The notes below the pieces were generated by a model that was not told the DNA's origin, did no database searches, and worked only from the letters and a program-made list of their open reading frames with translations. Below, in pieces: positions 7,273 through 16,784 of a DNA stretch of 64,000 bases (position 1 is the stretch's first letter; each line of letters begins with the position of its first letter). A program made the translations under genes and the position numbers. Origin of the DNA: Paenibacillus paridis (GTDB lineage Bacteria > Bacillota > Bacilli > Paenibacillales > Paenibacillaceae); the NCBI RefSeq assembly GCF_006345825.1, contig NZ_VCIX01000092.1:1178001-1242000 (forward strand). The letters are read 5' to 3'.

Positions 7273-9761
7273 TTGCTAAAGTAATTGTCGACGTGCCGAG
7301 CCGCCAGACGGATCGGCCGTTTGATTATGAGGTGCCTGCCGCCTTCGAAGACTGGATTGAGATTGGAAGCAGGGTAGGCGTGCCCTTTGGCGGACGAGTG
7401 CTGCAGGGCTTCGTGACCCAGCTTGCCGACACGACAGATGTTGCCTTGAGCAGGCTTAAGCCCGTTTCCGAGCTGCTCGATCATGTTCCGCCGCTGCTGC
7501 CTGATCTTATTGAGCTGGCGAAGTGGATGAGCGAGAAATATTGCTGCTCGTGGACAACGGCGCTGCAGGCGATGATACCGGCCGCTTTGAAGGGAAAAGC
7601 CGAGCGTCTTGTTGGCATTGGAGATGAAGAAGCGGCAAGGGAGGATCTGCCCCAAGCCATGACGGATTGGCTAGGAGCCAGCGGCCAGCTCGTTAAGCTG
7701 GAGGTGCTCCTCGAGCGCTTTCCCGAGCATGTCAAAGCTGTGAAGGCCGCTCTTCGCGAGGGTGTGCTTATGGAGCAGACCTCCATTCGCGACCGCCATG
7801 CGATCCGTAAAGTATTGACCGTATTCGTGCCTGGGGACGTGGATGCCGTTCGCACTGAAATGGCCGCCTTGCCATCGCGTGCGGCGAAGCAGCGTGAAGT
7901 ACTGGCCTATATGCTCGAACACGGAGGCCCGCTGCCGCTTCAGCAGCTGCTTGCAGAAGCAGGCGGATCTGCTGCAAGCGTGCGCTCGTTGGCAGAGAAA
8001 GGGCTGCTTATCCTTCAGGAGGTAGAGCAGCAGCGCGATCCCTATGCCGGCAGGCAGTTCGAGCGGACGACTCCGCTTGCGCTGACCGATGGGCAGAAGG
8101 CCGTTTATGACCGCGTGGCGCGGGCCGTTGCAGCAGGAGAACCAGAGACGATGCTGCTTCATGGAGTCACCGGAAGCGGAAAAACCGAGGTTTATTTGCA
8201 ATCGATCCAATTTTGCTTGGAGCAGGATAAGCAAGCGATCGTGCTTGTTCCTGAAATTTCACTAACGCCCCAGATGGTTGAGCGCTTCAAGGGACGCTTC
8301 GGAGATGCGGTTGCCGTTTTGCATAGCAGGCTCTCAAATGGGGAGCGCTACGATGAGTGGCGAAAAATTAGGAGCCGCCAAGTACAGGTAGCCATCGGAG
8401 CGCGATCGGCTATATTTGCGCCGTTTGAACGGCTTGGCCTCATTATCATCGATGAGGAGCATGAATCTTCCTACAAGCAGGAGGAGAGCCCCAAATACCA
8501 TGCGCGCGATGTGGCAGTTAGAAGAGCAAGGCAGCATGGTGCGGCAGTCGTCCTCGGCTCAGCGACGCCTTCCTTGGAATCCTTTGCGGCAGCAAGCCGT
8601 CCGTTATCGGCCAAAGATGAGGGGAAGGAGCCAGCACTATTGCCGATGCCGGGGCGAGTAGGCGGAAGGCCGCTTCCTCCGGTGGCCGTCATCGACATGC
8701 GCGAGGAGCTCAAAGAGGGGAACCGGTCGATGTTCAGCAGACTGCTCCACAGCTCGCTTGCCGAACGTCTTGAGCGCGGCGAACAGTCGGTTCTGCTGCT
8801 CAATAGGCGCGGCTATTCCACCTTCGTTATGTGCCGCTCATGCGGCTATACGGCAGCTTGTCCACACTGCGACATTTCGCTGACGTACCACCAGAAATCG
8901 CGAGCGCTGCGCTGTCATTATTGCGGGCATGCCGAGCAAGCGCCAACCACATGCCCTTCGTGCCAAAGCGAGCATATCCGTTATTTTGGGACAGGTACGC
9001 AGCGTGTGGAGGAAGAGCTTTCCAAGCTGTTCCCCGGCATTCGGGTTATCCGTATGGATGTGGATACGACCACGGAGAAAAACTCGCATGAGAAGCTCTT
9101 GAAGCAGTTCGGGGACCGCAAAGCGGATGTTCTGCTTGGCACTCAAATGGTAGCGAAGGGGCTCGATTTTCCATATGTTACATTAGTGGGAGTCATTGCT
9201 GCCGATACGTCGCTGAATTTACCGGATTTCCGTGCGGCCGAACGGACCTTTCAATTGCTGACCCAAGTGGCTGGACGTGCCGGGAGGCATCATCTTCCGG
9301 GCGAGGTCGTCATTCAAACCTATGCTCCCGAGCATTACGCGGTCGTCACAGCGCAGCAGCATGATTATGCGGCTTTTGTATCCGAGGAGCTGCGCCATCG
9401 CAGCGCGATGGGCTATCCGCCTTACTGCAGGCTAATCCTAGTGACCATGTCGCACGAGCAATTGCCGCTGCTATCTTCCACGAGTGAGCGATTTGCGGCA
9501 GATTTGCGTGAACTCTCCGAGAATGAAGGCGTTTTGCTGCCGCTTAACAGCGGATTTTCAAGAGCGCTAGAGGTGCTTGGACCCGTAGCTTCGCCCATTT
9601 CAAGAATGAAAGATCGCTACCGTTTTCAATGTGTGATAAAATATCGTGGGAACATCGACGCTTCCGCACTTGTTCGAAAGGCGCTTGGGTCGTTTACGGA
9701 CGGTCCGCCGCAGCGCTTAGTGCAGTTCAGTATTGACGTGGATCCGCAAGTTATATTATAA
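7269..9761 (+). CDS. priA: Primosomal replication-restart helicase PriA
   Basis: An 830-residue superfamily 2 DNA helicase that reloads the replisome at stalled forks. An N-terminal DNA-binding region (about 1-110) is followed by the helicase with Walker A GVTGSGKTE at 299-307 and Walker B DEEH near 395. Two zinc sites are formed by four CxxC-type pairs starting near residue 521 (CRSC, CPHC, CHYC, CPSC), then the GTGTQRVEEEL motif and the second RecA lobe. It overlaps coaBC by 4 bases and is followed by def after 42 bases. Full length, with no visible defects. Confidence 0.97.
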   Translation: MIAKVIVDVPSRQTDRPFDYEVPAAFEDWIEIGSRVGVPFGGRVLQGFVTQLADTTDVALSRLKPVSELLDHVPPLLPDLIELAKWMSEKYCCSWTTALQAMIPAALKGKAERLVGIGDEEAAREDLPQAMTDWLGASGQLVKLEVLLERFPEHVKAVKAALREGVLMEQTSIRDRHAIRKVLTVFVPGDVDAVRTEMAALPSRAAKQREVLAYMLEHGGPLPLQQLLAEAGGSAASVRSLAEKGLLILQEVEQQRDPYAGRQFERTTPLALTDGQKAVYDRVARAVAAGEPETMLLHGVTGSGKTEVYLQSIQFCLEQDKQAIVLVPEISLTPQMVERFKGRFGDAVAVLHSRLSNGERYDEWRKIRSRQVQVAIGARSAIFAPFERLGLIIIDEEHESSYKQEESPKYHARDVAVRRARQHGAAVVLGSATPSLESFAAASRPLSAKDEGKEPALLPMPGRVGGRPLPPVAVIDMREELKEGNRSMFSRLLHSSLAERLERGEQSVLLLNRRGYSTFVMCRSCGYTAACPHCDISLTYHQKSRALRCHYCGHAEQAPTTCPSCQSEHIRYFGTGTQRVEEELSKLFPGIRVIRMDVDTTTEKNSHEKLLKQFGDRKADVLLGTQMVAKGLDFPYVTLVGVIAADTSLNLPDFRAAERTFQLLTQVAGRAGRHHLPGEVVIQTYAPEHYAVVTAQQHDYAAFVSEELRHRSAMGYPPYCRLILVTMSHEQLPLLSSTSERFAADLRELSENEGVLLPLNSGFSRALEVLGPVASPISRMKDRYRFQCVIKYRGNIDASALVRKALGSFTDGPPQRLVQFSIDVDPQVIL

Positions 9762-9803
9762 ATAGCTATTACTATTTTAATGATCGTAAAGGAAGGGAAT
9801 ACT

Positions 9804-10289
9804 ATGAGTATCCGTATAATTGTGAAAGAACCAGACCCGGTATTGCGGGAAGAAGCAAAGGAAGTAACGAAGTTCAATTCGAATTTGCAGAAGCTGCTGA
9901 AAGATATGGCCGATACGATGTACGACGCAGAGGGCGTAGGGCTAGCTGCACCTCAAATCGGCATTTCTAAGCGGGTCATCGTGGTTGACGTTGGCGATGA
10001 AAACGGACTGGTTGAAATGGTCAATCCGGTCATCGTTGAGCAAGAAGGCGAACAATTGGGGCCCGAGGGCTGCTTAAGCATCCCTAACCTAAACGGCGAT
10101 GTGCTGCGTGCCGACCGCATTGTGGTAACGGGTCAGGACAGTACCGGGAAAACCTTTACGGTTCAAGCCCAAGGCTATTTCGCTCGGGCATTCCAGCATG
10201 AGGTTGACCATTTGAACGGCATTTTGTTTACCGATTTGGCGGAGAATATCTACGACATTTCGGAAAGAGCCAGAAAAGGCGGCGAATAG
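9804..10289 (+). CDS. def: Peptide deformylase
   Basis: A 161-residue metal-dependent deformylase that removes the formyl group from new proteins. All three motifs are present: GVGLAAPQIG near 45, EGCLS near 88 (metal-binding Cys) and HEVDH near 132 (metal-binding His pair and catalytic Glu). The start ATG 9804 was chosen over 9780 because GGAAGGGA at 9791-9798 fits it and the protein then starts as the family does. It is paired with fmt, 4 bases downstream, which performs the opposite reaction on initiator tRNA. Confidence 0.96.
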   Translation: MSIRIIVKEPDPVLREEAKEVTKFNSNLQKLLKDMADTMYDAEGVGLAAPQIGISKRVIVVDVGDENGLVEMVNPVIVEQEGEQLGPEGCLSIPNLNGDVLRADRIVVTGQDSTGKTFTVQAQGYFARAFQHEVDHLNGILFTDLAENIYDISERARKGGE

Positions 10290-10293
10290 CTTC

Positions 10294-11250
10294 ATGCGTA
10301 TCGTATTTATGGGAACGCCGGATTTTGCCGTTCCCTCTTTGAAGCTGCTGCTCGAGCAGCAGTACAATGTTGTCGCTGTCGTAACGCAGCCCGATCGGCC
10401 GAAGGGCCGCAAAAAAACGTTGACGCCGCCGCCTGTAAAGGAAGCGGCTTTGTCGTTCGGGCTGCCTGTGCTGCAGCCTGAACGGATGCGCAGCGCGGAT
10501 GCCGTAGCTGCGATAGCCGAGCTTAGTCCCGATCTTATCGTTACGGCTGCTTACGGTCAGATTTTGCCGAAAGCGCTGCTGGACATACCTCGTCTAGGCT
10601 GCATTAACGTGCACGGCTCCTTGCTGCCCAAATACCGCGGCGGCGCGCCGATCCAGCGCTCGATCATAAATGGAGAAGCTTCGACGGGCGTGACGATTAT
10701 GTATATGGCTGAGGGACTCGATACTGGCGATATGATCAGCGTTGTCGAGCTCCCGATTACAGATGAAGACACCTCCGGCACGATGTTTGAAAAGCTGAGC
10801 TTGGCGGGAGCGGAGCTGCTTGGCCAGACGCTGCCGGCGATTATTTCGGGAGAAGCCAAATCGGTGCCTCAGCAGGATGAGCTGGCGACCTATGCCCCCA
10901 ATTTGAATCGCGAGGACGAGCGGATCGATTGGACGAAGTCTGCTCGCGCTATTTTCAACCAGGTCCGGGGCTTGTCGCCCATGGCTGGAGCTTTCACTTC
11001 ATTGAATGGTGAAGTATTTAAAGTATGGCAGTGCAGCGTACCTGTGGATGGAGCTTCCGGTAACACAGCGGCATCGCCTGGAACCGTGATTGCAGCAGAC
11101 AACAACGGCATTCGTGTGCAGACAGGTGCGGGCGCGCTGGTGCTGAAGGTAATTCAGCCAGCAGGCAAACGCGCGATGGACGCGGCGGATTGGCTGAAGG
11201 GCGCCCGCCTTGAAACAGGCACACGGCTTGGCGATGGGGGTGCGGTATGA
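10294..11250 (+). CDS. fmt: Methionyl-tRNA formyltransferase
   Basis: A 318-residue enzyme that formylates initiator Met-tRNA from 10-formyl-tetrahydrofolate. The N-terminal Rossmann domain shows MGTPDFA at the start and the catalytic region HGSLLPKYRG near residue 106 with its folate-site neighbours. The C-terminal OB-like domain binds the tRNA. It sits between def and rsmB and overlaps rsmB by 4 bases, giving a translation-start cluster. The ribosome site lies within the end of def (AAAGGCGGCG). Confidence 0.96.
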   Translation: MRIVFMGTPDFAVPSLKLLLEQQYNVVAVVTQPDRPKGRKKTLTPPPVKEAALSFGLPVLQPERMRSADAVAAIAELSPDLIVTAAYGQILPKALLDIPRLGCINVHGSLLPKYRGGAPIQRSIINGEASTGVTIMYMAEGLDTGDMISVVELPITDEDTSGTMFEKLSLAGAELLGQTLPAIISGEAKSVPQQDELATYAPNLNREDERIDWTKSARAIFNQVRGLSPMAGAFTSLNGEVFKVWQCSVPVDGASGNTAASPGTVIAADNNGIRVQTGAGALVLKVIQPAGKRAMDAADWLKGARLETGTRLGDGGAV

Positions 11251-12764
11251 CGGAAAGCACCCGCAAGACAAGCAGTAATGGCGCTGTTTCTGGGAATGTC
11301 GCTGGCAAGCCTAAAGCAAAGCAAGGGCACAAACGGCCTGCCGGCCGGGGGAAAGCTCCCCAGTCCGCGCCGTCGCAGCAGCCTGCGCCGCGCAAGGCGA
11401 AATCCCCTCGCGAGCTGGCGATGGATGCACTTGTCAAGGTATCCCAGACGGGAGCGTACAGCAATCTCCAGCTAAAGAGCACGCTTCAGGATGCAGGTCT
11501 TCAGAAGGCGGATGCGGGCCTTGTGACCGAGCTGGTATACGGCACGATTCAACGTCAGGCGACGCTCGATTATTGGCTGAGCCGCTTCGTATCCAAAGGG
11601 CTGCATAAGCTGGAGCCTTGGGTTCACCAACTGCTTCGCATGAGTGCCTACCAATTGTTATATTTGGACCGAATACCGGCGCATGCTGCGGTCAACGAGG
11701 CAGTAACCATTGCGAAGAAACGCGGCCATTCGGGTATCTCTGGCATGGTGAACGGCGTACTCCGCAGCATTGACCGGAGCAGAGTCGAATTGCAGGCAGC
11801 AGAAATCAAGCATGCAGATCCCGTCACGCAAATCGCACTTCGGCATTCTTACCCGGAATGGCTCGTAAAGCGATGGGTCGAATCCTACGGAGTGGACAAG
11901 GCGGAGACCATATGCGCCGCAGGCAACGAGCATCCGCATTCCAGCGTTCGGGCAAATCCACTCAGAGGCAGCCGCGAGGAAGTTATCGAGCAATTGAGAG
12001 CAGCAGGATATGAGGTGGAGCCATCTACGGTTGCTCCTGCAGGCATTGCCATCGTACGCGGCGGGAATTTAGCCGATACGGACGGTTTCCGTGAAGGCTT
12101 ATGGACATTGCAGGATGAGAGCTCGATGCTGGTTGCCGAGGTCGTGGCCCCGAAGGCAGGCATGCAGGTACTGGATTGCTGCGCGGCGCCTGGCGGCAAG
12201 AGCACGCATTTGGCGGAGCTGATGGGCGGCAAAGGGAAGGTATGGGCTAACGATCTGCACGCGCATAAGCGCGACTTGATCGTTATGCAGAGCGAACGGT
12301 TAAAGCTGCGCAACGTGGAAGCCATTACTGAGGATGCGCTGAAGCTAGCTGACCGCTTTAAACCTGAATCGATGGATGCGGTGCTCCTTGATGCGCCTTG
12401 CTCCGGATTTGGCGTTATTAGACGGAAGCCGGAAATCAAATGGACCAAAACCGCAGGCGACGTGTCCGATATCGCGGCGGTTCAGCAGCGGTTATTGCAG
12501 GCTGTAAGCGGATTGGTGCGTCCTGGAGGCGTGCTGGTCTACAGCACGTGCACGATGGAGAAGGAAGAGAACGAGCAGCAGGTCGCCCGTTTTCTGGAAG
12601 AGCATCCTGAATTCGAGCTCAGCAGCGATTGGCCGCAGGACATCGTTCGGCAGCTAAGGAACGCCGGGGCTGTTGGCGAGCATTTTGATGGACAAGCACA
12701 GCTGCTTCCGCAGCATTTTAACAGTGACGGTTTTTACATTGCAAGGATGGTCAAGCGCCTGTAA
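11247..12764 (+). CDS. rsmB: 16S rRNA cytosine-967 C5-methyltransferase
   Basis: A 505-residue RsmB/Sun enzyme that methylates C967 of 16S rRNA using S-adenosylmethionine. After a low-complexity Lys/Pro/Ser-rich N-terminal extension of about 50 residues comes a NusB-like RNA-binding domain (about 52-190). The methyltransferase domain follows with the SAM motif CCAAPGGKSTHL, the catalytic-cysteine motif APCSGFG and the second cysteine in YSTCTMEKEE. The basic N-terminal tail is longer than in B. subtilis. The start overlaps fmt by 4 bases. Confidence 0.95.
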   Translation: MTESTRKTSSNGAVSGNVAGKPKAKQGHKRPAGRGKAPQSAPSQQPAPRKAKSPRELAMDALVKVSQTGAYSNLQLKSTLQDAGLQKADAGLVTELVYGTIQRQATLDYWLSRFVSKGLHKLEPWVHQLLRMSAYQLLYLDRIPAHAAVNEAVTIAKKRGHSGISGMVNGVLRSIDRSRVELQAAEIKHADPVTQIALRHSYPEWLVKRWVESYGVDKAETICAAGNEHPHSSVRANPLRGSREEVIEQLRAAGYEVEPSTVAPAGIAIVRGGNLADTDGFREGLWTLQDESSMLVAEVVAPKAGMQVLDCCAAPGGKSTHLAELMGGKGKVWANDLHAHKRDLIVMQSERLKLRNVEAITEDALKLADRFKPESMDAVLLDAPCSGFGVIRRKPEIKWTKTAGDVSDIAAVQQRLLQAVSGLVRPGGVLVYSTCTMEKEENEQQVARFLEEHPEFELSSDWPQDIVRQLRNAGAVGEHFDGQAQLLPQHFNSDGFYIARMVKRL

Positions 12765-12863
12765 TTGCCGGTTATGGCTGATCATGGGCGTTTGTGGTAA
12801 AATAAATCGATGGCGGCTATCCAAAGAGGGAGCCGTCCTACTATAAGGTACAGGTGTGATGAA

Positions 12864-13910
12864 ATGAAACCATGCATATATGACTACACGCTCGAGCAGC
12901 TTCAGCAATGGATGATAGATAACGGTGAGCCCGCATTTCGGGGCGGCCAGCTGTTTGATTGGCTTTATGTGAAGCGGGTTAAGAGCTTTGAAGATATGTC
13001 CAATCTCTCGAAAGCGATGCGCGAGAAGCTTGAAGAGAACTTCCAGTTCGTAACGCTAAGCGAGATTACCAAGTTCGAATCAAAGGACGGTACCGTTAAG
13101 TTTTTGTTCGGTCTTCATGACGCACATGCAATCGAGACGGTTATTATGCGCCACAACTACGGAAACAGCATTTGCGTGACGACTCAGGTCGGCTGCCGCA
13201 TTGGCTGCACGTTTTGCGCTTCAACGCTAGGTGGCTTGAAACGGAACCTCACCGCAGGCGAGATCGTTGCTCAGGTTGTCACTGCGCAGCAAATGCTAGA
13301 TGCGACGGGCGAGCGCGTTTCGAGTATCGTCATTATGGGCTCAGGGGAGCCGTTCGAAAATTATGATGCAACGATGGCGTTTCTGCGGATTATGATCCAT
13401 GAGAAAGGCCTGAATATCGGGCAGCGCCACATTACCGTATCGACAAGCGGCATTGTGCCAAGCATGTACAAATTCGCAGAAGAGAACACACAAATCAATC
13501 TGGCTCTCTCGATCCATGCGCCAAATGATGCGCTGCGCTCGAAGCTAATGCCGGTTAACCGCCGCTTTCCTTTTGATGATGTTATGGCCGCTTGCCATAA
13601 CTATATTGCGAAGACCGGCCGCCGAATTACGTTTGAATATGCGTTAATCGGTGGCGTTAACGATCGTGCCGAGCATGCGCAGGAGCTTGCGGACGTATTG
13701 CAAGGCATGCTGTGCCATGTCAATTTGATTCCGGTTAACCATGTGCCGGAACGGAATTATGTGCGTACGCCGCGTGAGGATATTTTTGAATTCCAGCGCG
13801 TCCTGGAGCGCAATAAAGTTAGCGTTACGATTCGCAGGGAGCAAGGGCATGACATTGCGGCTGCTTGCGGCCAATTAAGAGCGAAACATATGGAGTCTCA
13901 GGCGAGGTGA
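12864..13910 (+). CDS. rlmN: Dual-specificity 23S rRNA/tRNA m2A methyltransferase RlmN
   Basis: A 348-residue radical-SAM enzyme that methylates adenosine 2503 of 23S rRNA and position 37 of some tRNAs. The iron-sulfur cluster motif CRIGCTFC (CxxxCxxC) is near residue 111, GSGEP and the later radical-SAM strands follow, and the conserved C-terminal cysteine lies in AACGQL. The start ATG 12864 replaces an upstream in-frame ATG at 12810, since the family begins at this KPCIYDYTL region. The ribosome site is weak (AGGTGTGAT). It lies 7 bases before prpC. Confidence 0.94.
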   Translation: MKPCIYDYTLEQLQQWMIDNGEPAFRGGQLFDWLYVKRVKSFEDMSNLSKAMREKLEENFQFVTLSEITKFESKDGTVKFLFGLHDAHAIETVIMRHNYGNSICVTTQVGCRIGCTFCASTLGGLKRNLTAGEIVAQVVTAQQMLDATGERVSSIVIMGSGEPFENYDATMAFLRIMIHEKGLNIGQRHITVSTSGIVPSMYKFAEENTQINLALSIHAPNDALRSKLMPVNRRFPFDDVMAACHNYIAKTGRRITFEYALIGGVNDRAEHAQELADVLQGMLCHVNLIPVNHVPERNYVRTPREDIFEFQRVLERNKVSVTIRREQGHDIAAACGQLRAKHMESQAR

Positions 13911-13917
13911 TGACTGA

Positions 13918-14679
13918 TTGTTAACGGCAAACCGAAGTGATATCGGACGGGTTCGTCATGTTAATGAAGACCAATCTTGGGTAAGTCAATTAAATAATGG
14001 GATAACGCTTGCCATCGTAGCCGATGGCATGGGCGGGCATCAGGCTGGAGACGTCGCTAGCCAGAAGGCTGTTGATGCCTTCCGCAGCATGCTGGAGCAG
14101 AGCGCCGCTAAAGCCGATCTGTCCGTTCAAGAGGGCAAGATGCTAATCAGACAGGCAATCACGCAGGCGAATGAAGCTGTATTTGAGCTGGCTTCGCGCA
14201 ACGAGAACTATCATAATATGGGAACGACGATCGTAGCTGCATTAGTCAAGAAGGACAATGCCATTATAGGACATGTTGGCGACAGCAGGGCTTACAAAAT
14301 TACCGAAGGCGTTATCAAGCAAATTACATTCGATCATACGCTTGTCAATGAACTAGTGAAATCCGGACAGCTCAGCGAGGAGGAGGCCGCTCATCATCCG
14401 CGCCGCAATGTACTGACCCGAGCTGTCGGTACGGATTCAAATGTTGAAATTGAAGTCCAAGCGATAGAATGGTCTCCTCAGGATGTGCTTTTGCTGTGCA
14501 GCGACGGTCTCTCCAATATGGTGAGCGACCAGCAAATCCTTCAAACGGTCATGACTGAGAAGCTTGAGCTGGATGCTAAAGCTGATCATCTCATTCAGCT
14601 TGCGCTGCATGCTGGTGGGGACGACAATATTACGGTCGTTCTTCTGCAAGAAGCAGCCGGCACGAATCGAGAGGGGTGA
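13918..14679 (+). CDS. prpC: PP2C-type Ser/Thr phosphatase PrpC/Stp
   Basis: A 253-residue metal-dependent protein phosphatase that removes phosphate added by the partner kinase PrkC. PP2C motifs are visible in order: GRVRHVNED at the start, ADGMGGH (metal Asp) near residue 38, GTTIVAA, GHVGDSRAY, and the final metal site GGDDNITVV. The start is TTG 13918, since the nearby ATG at 13910 is closed by a stop within a few codons and GAGGTGAT at 13904-13911 fits the TTG. It is coupled to prkC, 5 bases downstream of its stop. Confidence 0.94.
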   Translation: MLTANRSDIGRVRHVNEDQSWVSQLNNGITLAIVADGMGGHQAGDVASQKAVDAFRSMLEQSAAKADLSVQEGKMLIRQAITQANEAVFELASRNENYHNMGTTIVAALVKKDNAIIGHVGDSRAYKITEGVIKQITFDHTLVNELVKSGQLSEEEAAHHPRRNVLTRAVGTDSNVEIEVQAIEWSPQDVLLLCSDGLSNMVSDQQILQTVMTEKLELDAKADHLIQLALHAGGDDNITVVLLQEAAGTNREG

Positions 14680-14684
14680 CAAGG

Positions 14685-16784
14685 ATGATTGGACAAGACC
14701 TAGGCGGACGCTATGAAATTTTGACGCGAATCGGCGGCGGCGGTATGGCGCTTGTGTACAAGGCGCATGACGTGCTGCTAAACAGAAACGTAGCAGTAAA
14801 AGTATTGCGGCAGCAATTCGTGCATGACGAGGAGTTCATACGCCGTTTCCGCCGTGAAGCACAGTCGGCGGCTGCGCTATCTCATCCAAATGTCGTTAGT
14901 ATTTATGATGTTGGACAAGAAGAGGACACGCACTATATCGTTATGGAGTATATTGAGGGCCATAACTTAAATGAAATAATACAAGAGCGTGCGCCGCTGC
15001 AGACAGATGAAGCGGTGCGCATTGCCATGCAAATTGCAGACGCGCTCGATCACGCCCATCAAAATCATATTATTCATCGCGATATTAAGCCTCATAACAT
15101 ATTAATCGGCAAAAACGGGCGGGTGAAAGTGACGGACTTTGGGATCGCGCGGGCGGTCACTTCGTCTACGATTACCCAGACCGGCTCCGTTATCGGTTCG
15201 GTTCATTATTTTTCTCCCGAGCATGCGAAGGGGATCAACACAGGCGAAAAATCGGATTTATATTCCCTTGGCATCGTGCTCTACCAGATGCTGACGGCGC
15301 AGCTGCCGTTTCTTGGCGAAAGCCCGATCAGCGTAGCGCTGAAGCATCTGCAGGAAAATTTCGAAGAACCGCGTGTGGTTAATCCGCATATTCCGCAAAG
15401 CGTCGAGAACGTTATCCTTAAAGCGATGCGCAAAAATCCTAATGAGCGTTACCACTCTGCGCATGACATGCTGGTTGATCTGGATACTTGCTTGCGTCCG
15501 GAGCGCCTAAAGGAACCGAAAATCACGTTCAGCCATGTGAACGACATGGAGGAAACCCGGGTCATGCCGGCTATTCGCGGCGATTTTCCGCCCGCAATGC
15601 CTAAAGACCGGGAGCCGGCGGCTAAAGCTAGCACGGACGAGAAGCCGAGCGATAAGGGCGCGGCGCCACAAGCAAAGGGTTGGAAAAAACCGTTGACCGT
15701 CGTTGGCGTGACGCTCATTATTCTTGCATTGATCGTAGGGGGCTTTATTTGGCTTCTTAGCGTACTGGATGTAGCAGAGGTAGATGTGCCATTCGTGGTT
15801 GGCAAGACGGAGGCAGAAGCCCGGCAGATGATCGTGGATGCGGGTCTTAAAGTGGAAGAGCCGGTTCTTCACGAGCATAGCAAGGAAATCCCGGTGAATC
15901 AGGTGCTAAGCCAGACCAAGAAGAATATGAGAGTGAAGGAAGGTTCCTTTATCCAGATTACCGTCAGTGATGGACCGGAGCTTGAGGAACTGGGCAATTA
16001 CGTGGGCAAGTCGCTTCAGACGGCGATTGACGAGCTTGGCGCCATCGGCGTTACGCCGGAGCAGATCGTCACCGAAGCCGAATTTAGCGAGGAGCCGGAG
16101 AATACAATTTTACAGCAGTCACCAAAGCCAGGAGAGCAGTATAATCCAGAATCGGTTGAATTCCAGTTCACCATCAGCAAAGGTCGCGAGACGGTTTCAA
16201 TGCCGAATCTGATCGGCAAGACGCTGGAGGAAGCGAAGGAATTGATTAAGGAAAAAGAGCTGACGCTGGACAACGATGACATCTTATACGTGCCTAGCTA
16301 TGCGCATCCGAAGGATGTTGTCATCAGCCAGAACCCTTATAAGGCGAAAGAGCCTGTGTCCAAAGGGGCTAAGGTATCGATAAGCGTAAGCTCAGGCCCT
16401 CCTGCCGACGCCAAGGAGCATCAGTTCAACATTACGATCTCGCCGGCGGAAGCAGGCAAGACAAGCGAGATACGAATTGAGTATTCCGATGCCCGAGGCG
16501 AGAAGATTGAAGGGGTTAAACGGCAAATTTCGGGAACGCAAACTTTCCCCGTTACCGTCTTAGTCGCTCCGGATACGGAAGCTTCCGTAACGGTTTACCG
16601 TGACAATCAATTCATTGACTCTAAATCGATTACGTACCAGGAATTATTGAATGGTACGAATTCATCCACCTTGATCATACCGGGTGAAGAAGTGCCGGCG
16701 ACAGAAGAGCCAGTACAAGCGGAGGTTACCGAAAGCGATGAGCCAACTGAAGAAGAGCAGCAACAAGAACAGCAGCAGCCATAA
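14685..16784 (+). CDS. prkC: PASTA-domain Ser/Thr protein kinase PrkC
   Basis: A 699-residue membrane kinase that in Bacilli responds to muropeptides and governs germination from dormancy and cell-wall homeostasis. The cytoplasmic kinase (about 10-270) has GGGGMA, the AVKVL lysine, HRDIKPHN and DFGIAR. One membrane segment lies near 337-358, then three PASTA repeats (about 364-430, 430-502, 504-572), an Ig-like region and a Glu/Gln-rich tail. The start ATG 14685 is preferred over GTG 14676 because GAGGGGTG at 14671-14678 is correctly spaced only for the ATG. The 3' end may overlap rsgA in another frame. Confidence 0.95.
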   Translation: MIGQDLGGRYEILTRIGGGGMALVYKAHDVLLNRNVAVKVLRQQFVHDEEFIRRFRREAQSAAALSHPNVVSIYDVGQEEDTHYIVMEYIEGHNLNEIIQERAPLQTDEAVRIAMQIADALDHAHQNHIIHRDIKPHNILIGKNGRVKVTDFGIARAVTSSTITQTGSVIGSVHYFSPEHAKGINTGEKSDLYSLGIVLYQMLTAQLPFLGESPISVALKHLQENFEEPRVVNPHIPQSVENVILKAMRKNPNERYHSAHDMLVDLDTCLRPERLKEPKITFSHVNDMEETRVMPAIRGDFPPAMPKDREPAAKASTDEKPSDKGAAPQAKGWKKPLTVVGVTLIILALIVGGFIWLLSVLDVAEVDVPFVVGKTEAEARQMIVDAGLKVEEPVLHEHSKEIPVNQVLSQTKKNMRVKEGSFIQITVSDGPELEELGNYVGKSLQTAIDELGAIGVTPEQIVTEAEFSEEPENTILQQSPKPGEQYNPESVEFQFTISKGRETVSMPNLIGKTLEEAKELIKEKELTLDNDDILYVPSYAHPKDVVISQNPYKAKEPVSKGAKVSISVSSGPPADAKEHQFNITISPAEAGKTSEIRIEYSDARGEKIEGVKRQISGTQTFPVTVLVAPDTEASVTVYRDNQFIDSKSITYQELLNGTNSSTLIIPGEEVPATEEPVQAEVTESDEPTEEEQQQEQQQP

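Noticed and set aside
7671-8234. A 187-codon minus-strand frame
   Set aside because: Antisense inside priA, whose motifs run through the region; GC-rich codon bias creates such shadows.
11885-12448. A 187-codon minus-strand frame
   Set aside because: Antisense to rsmB, which is complete and carries its catalytic cysteines.
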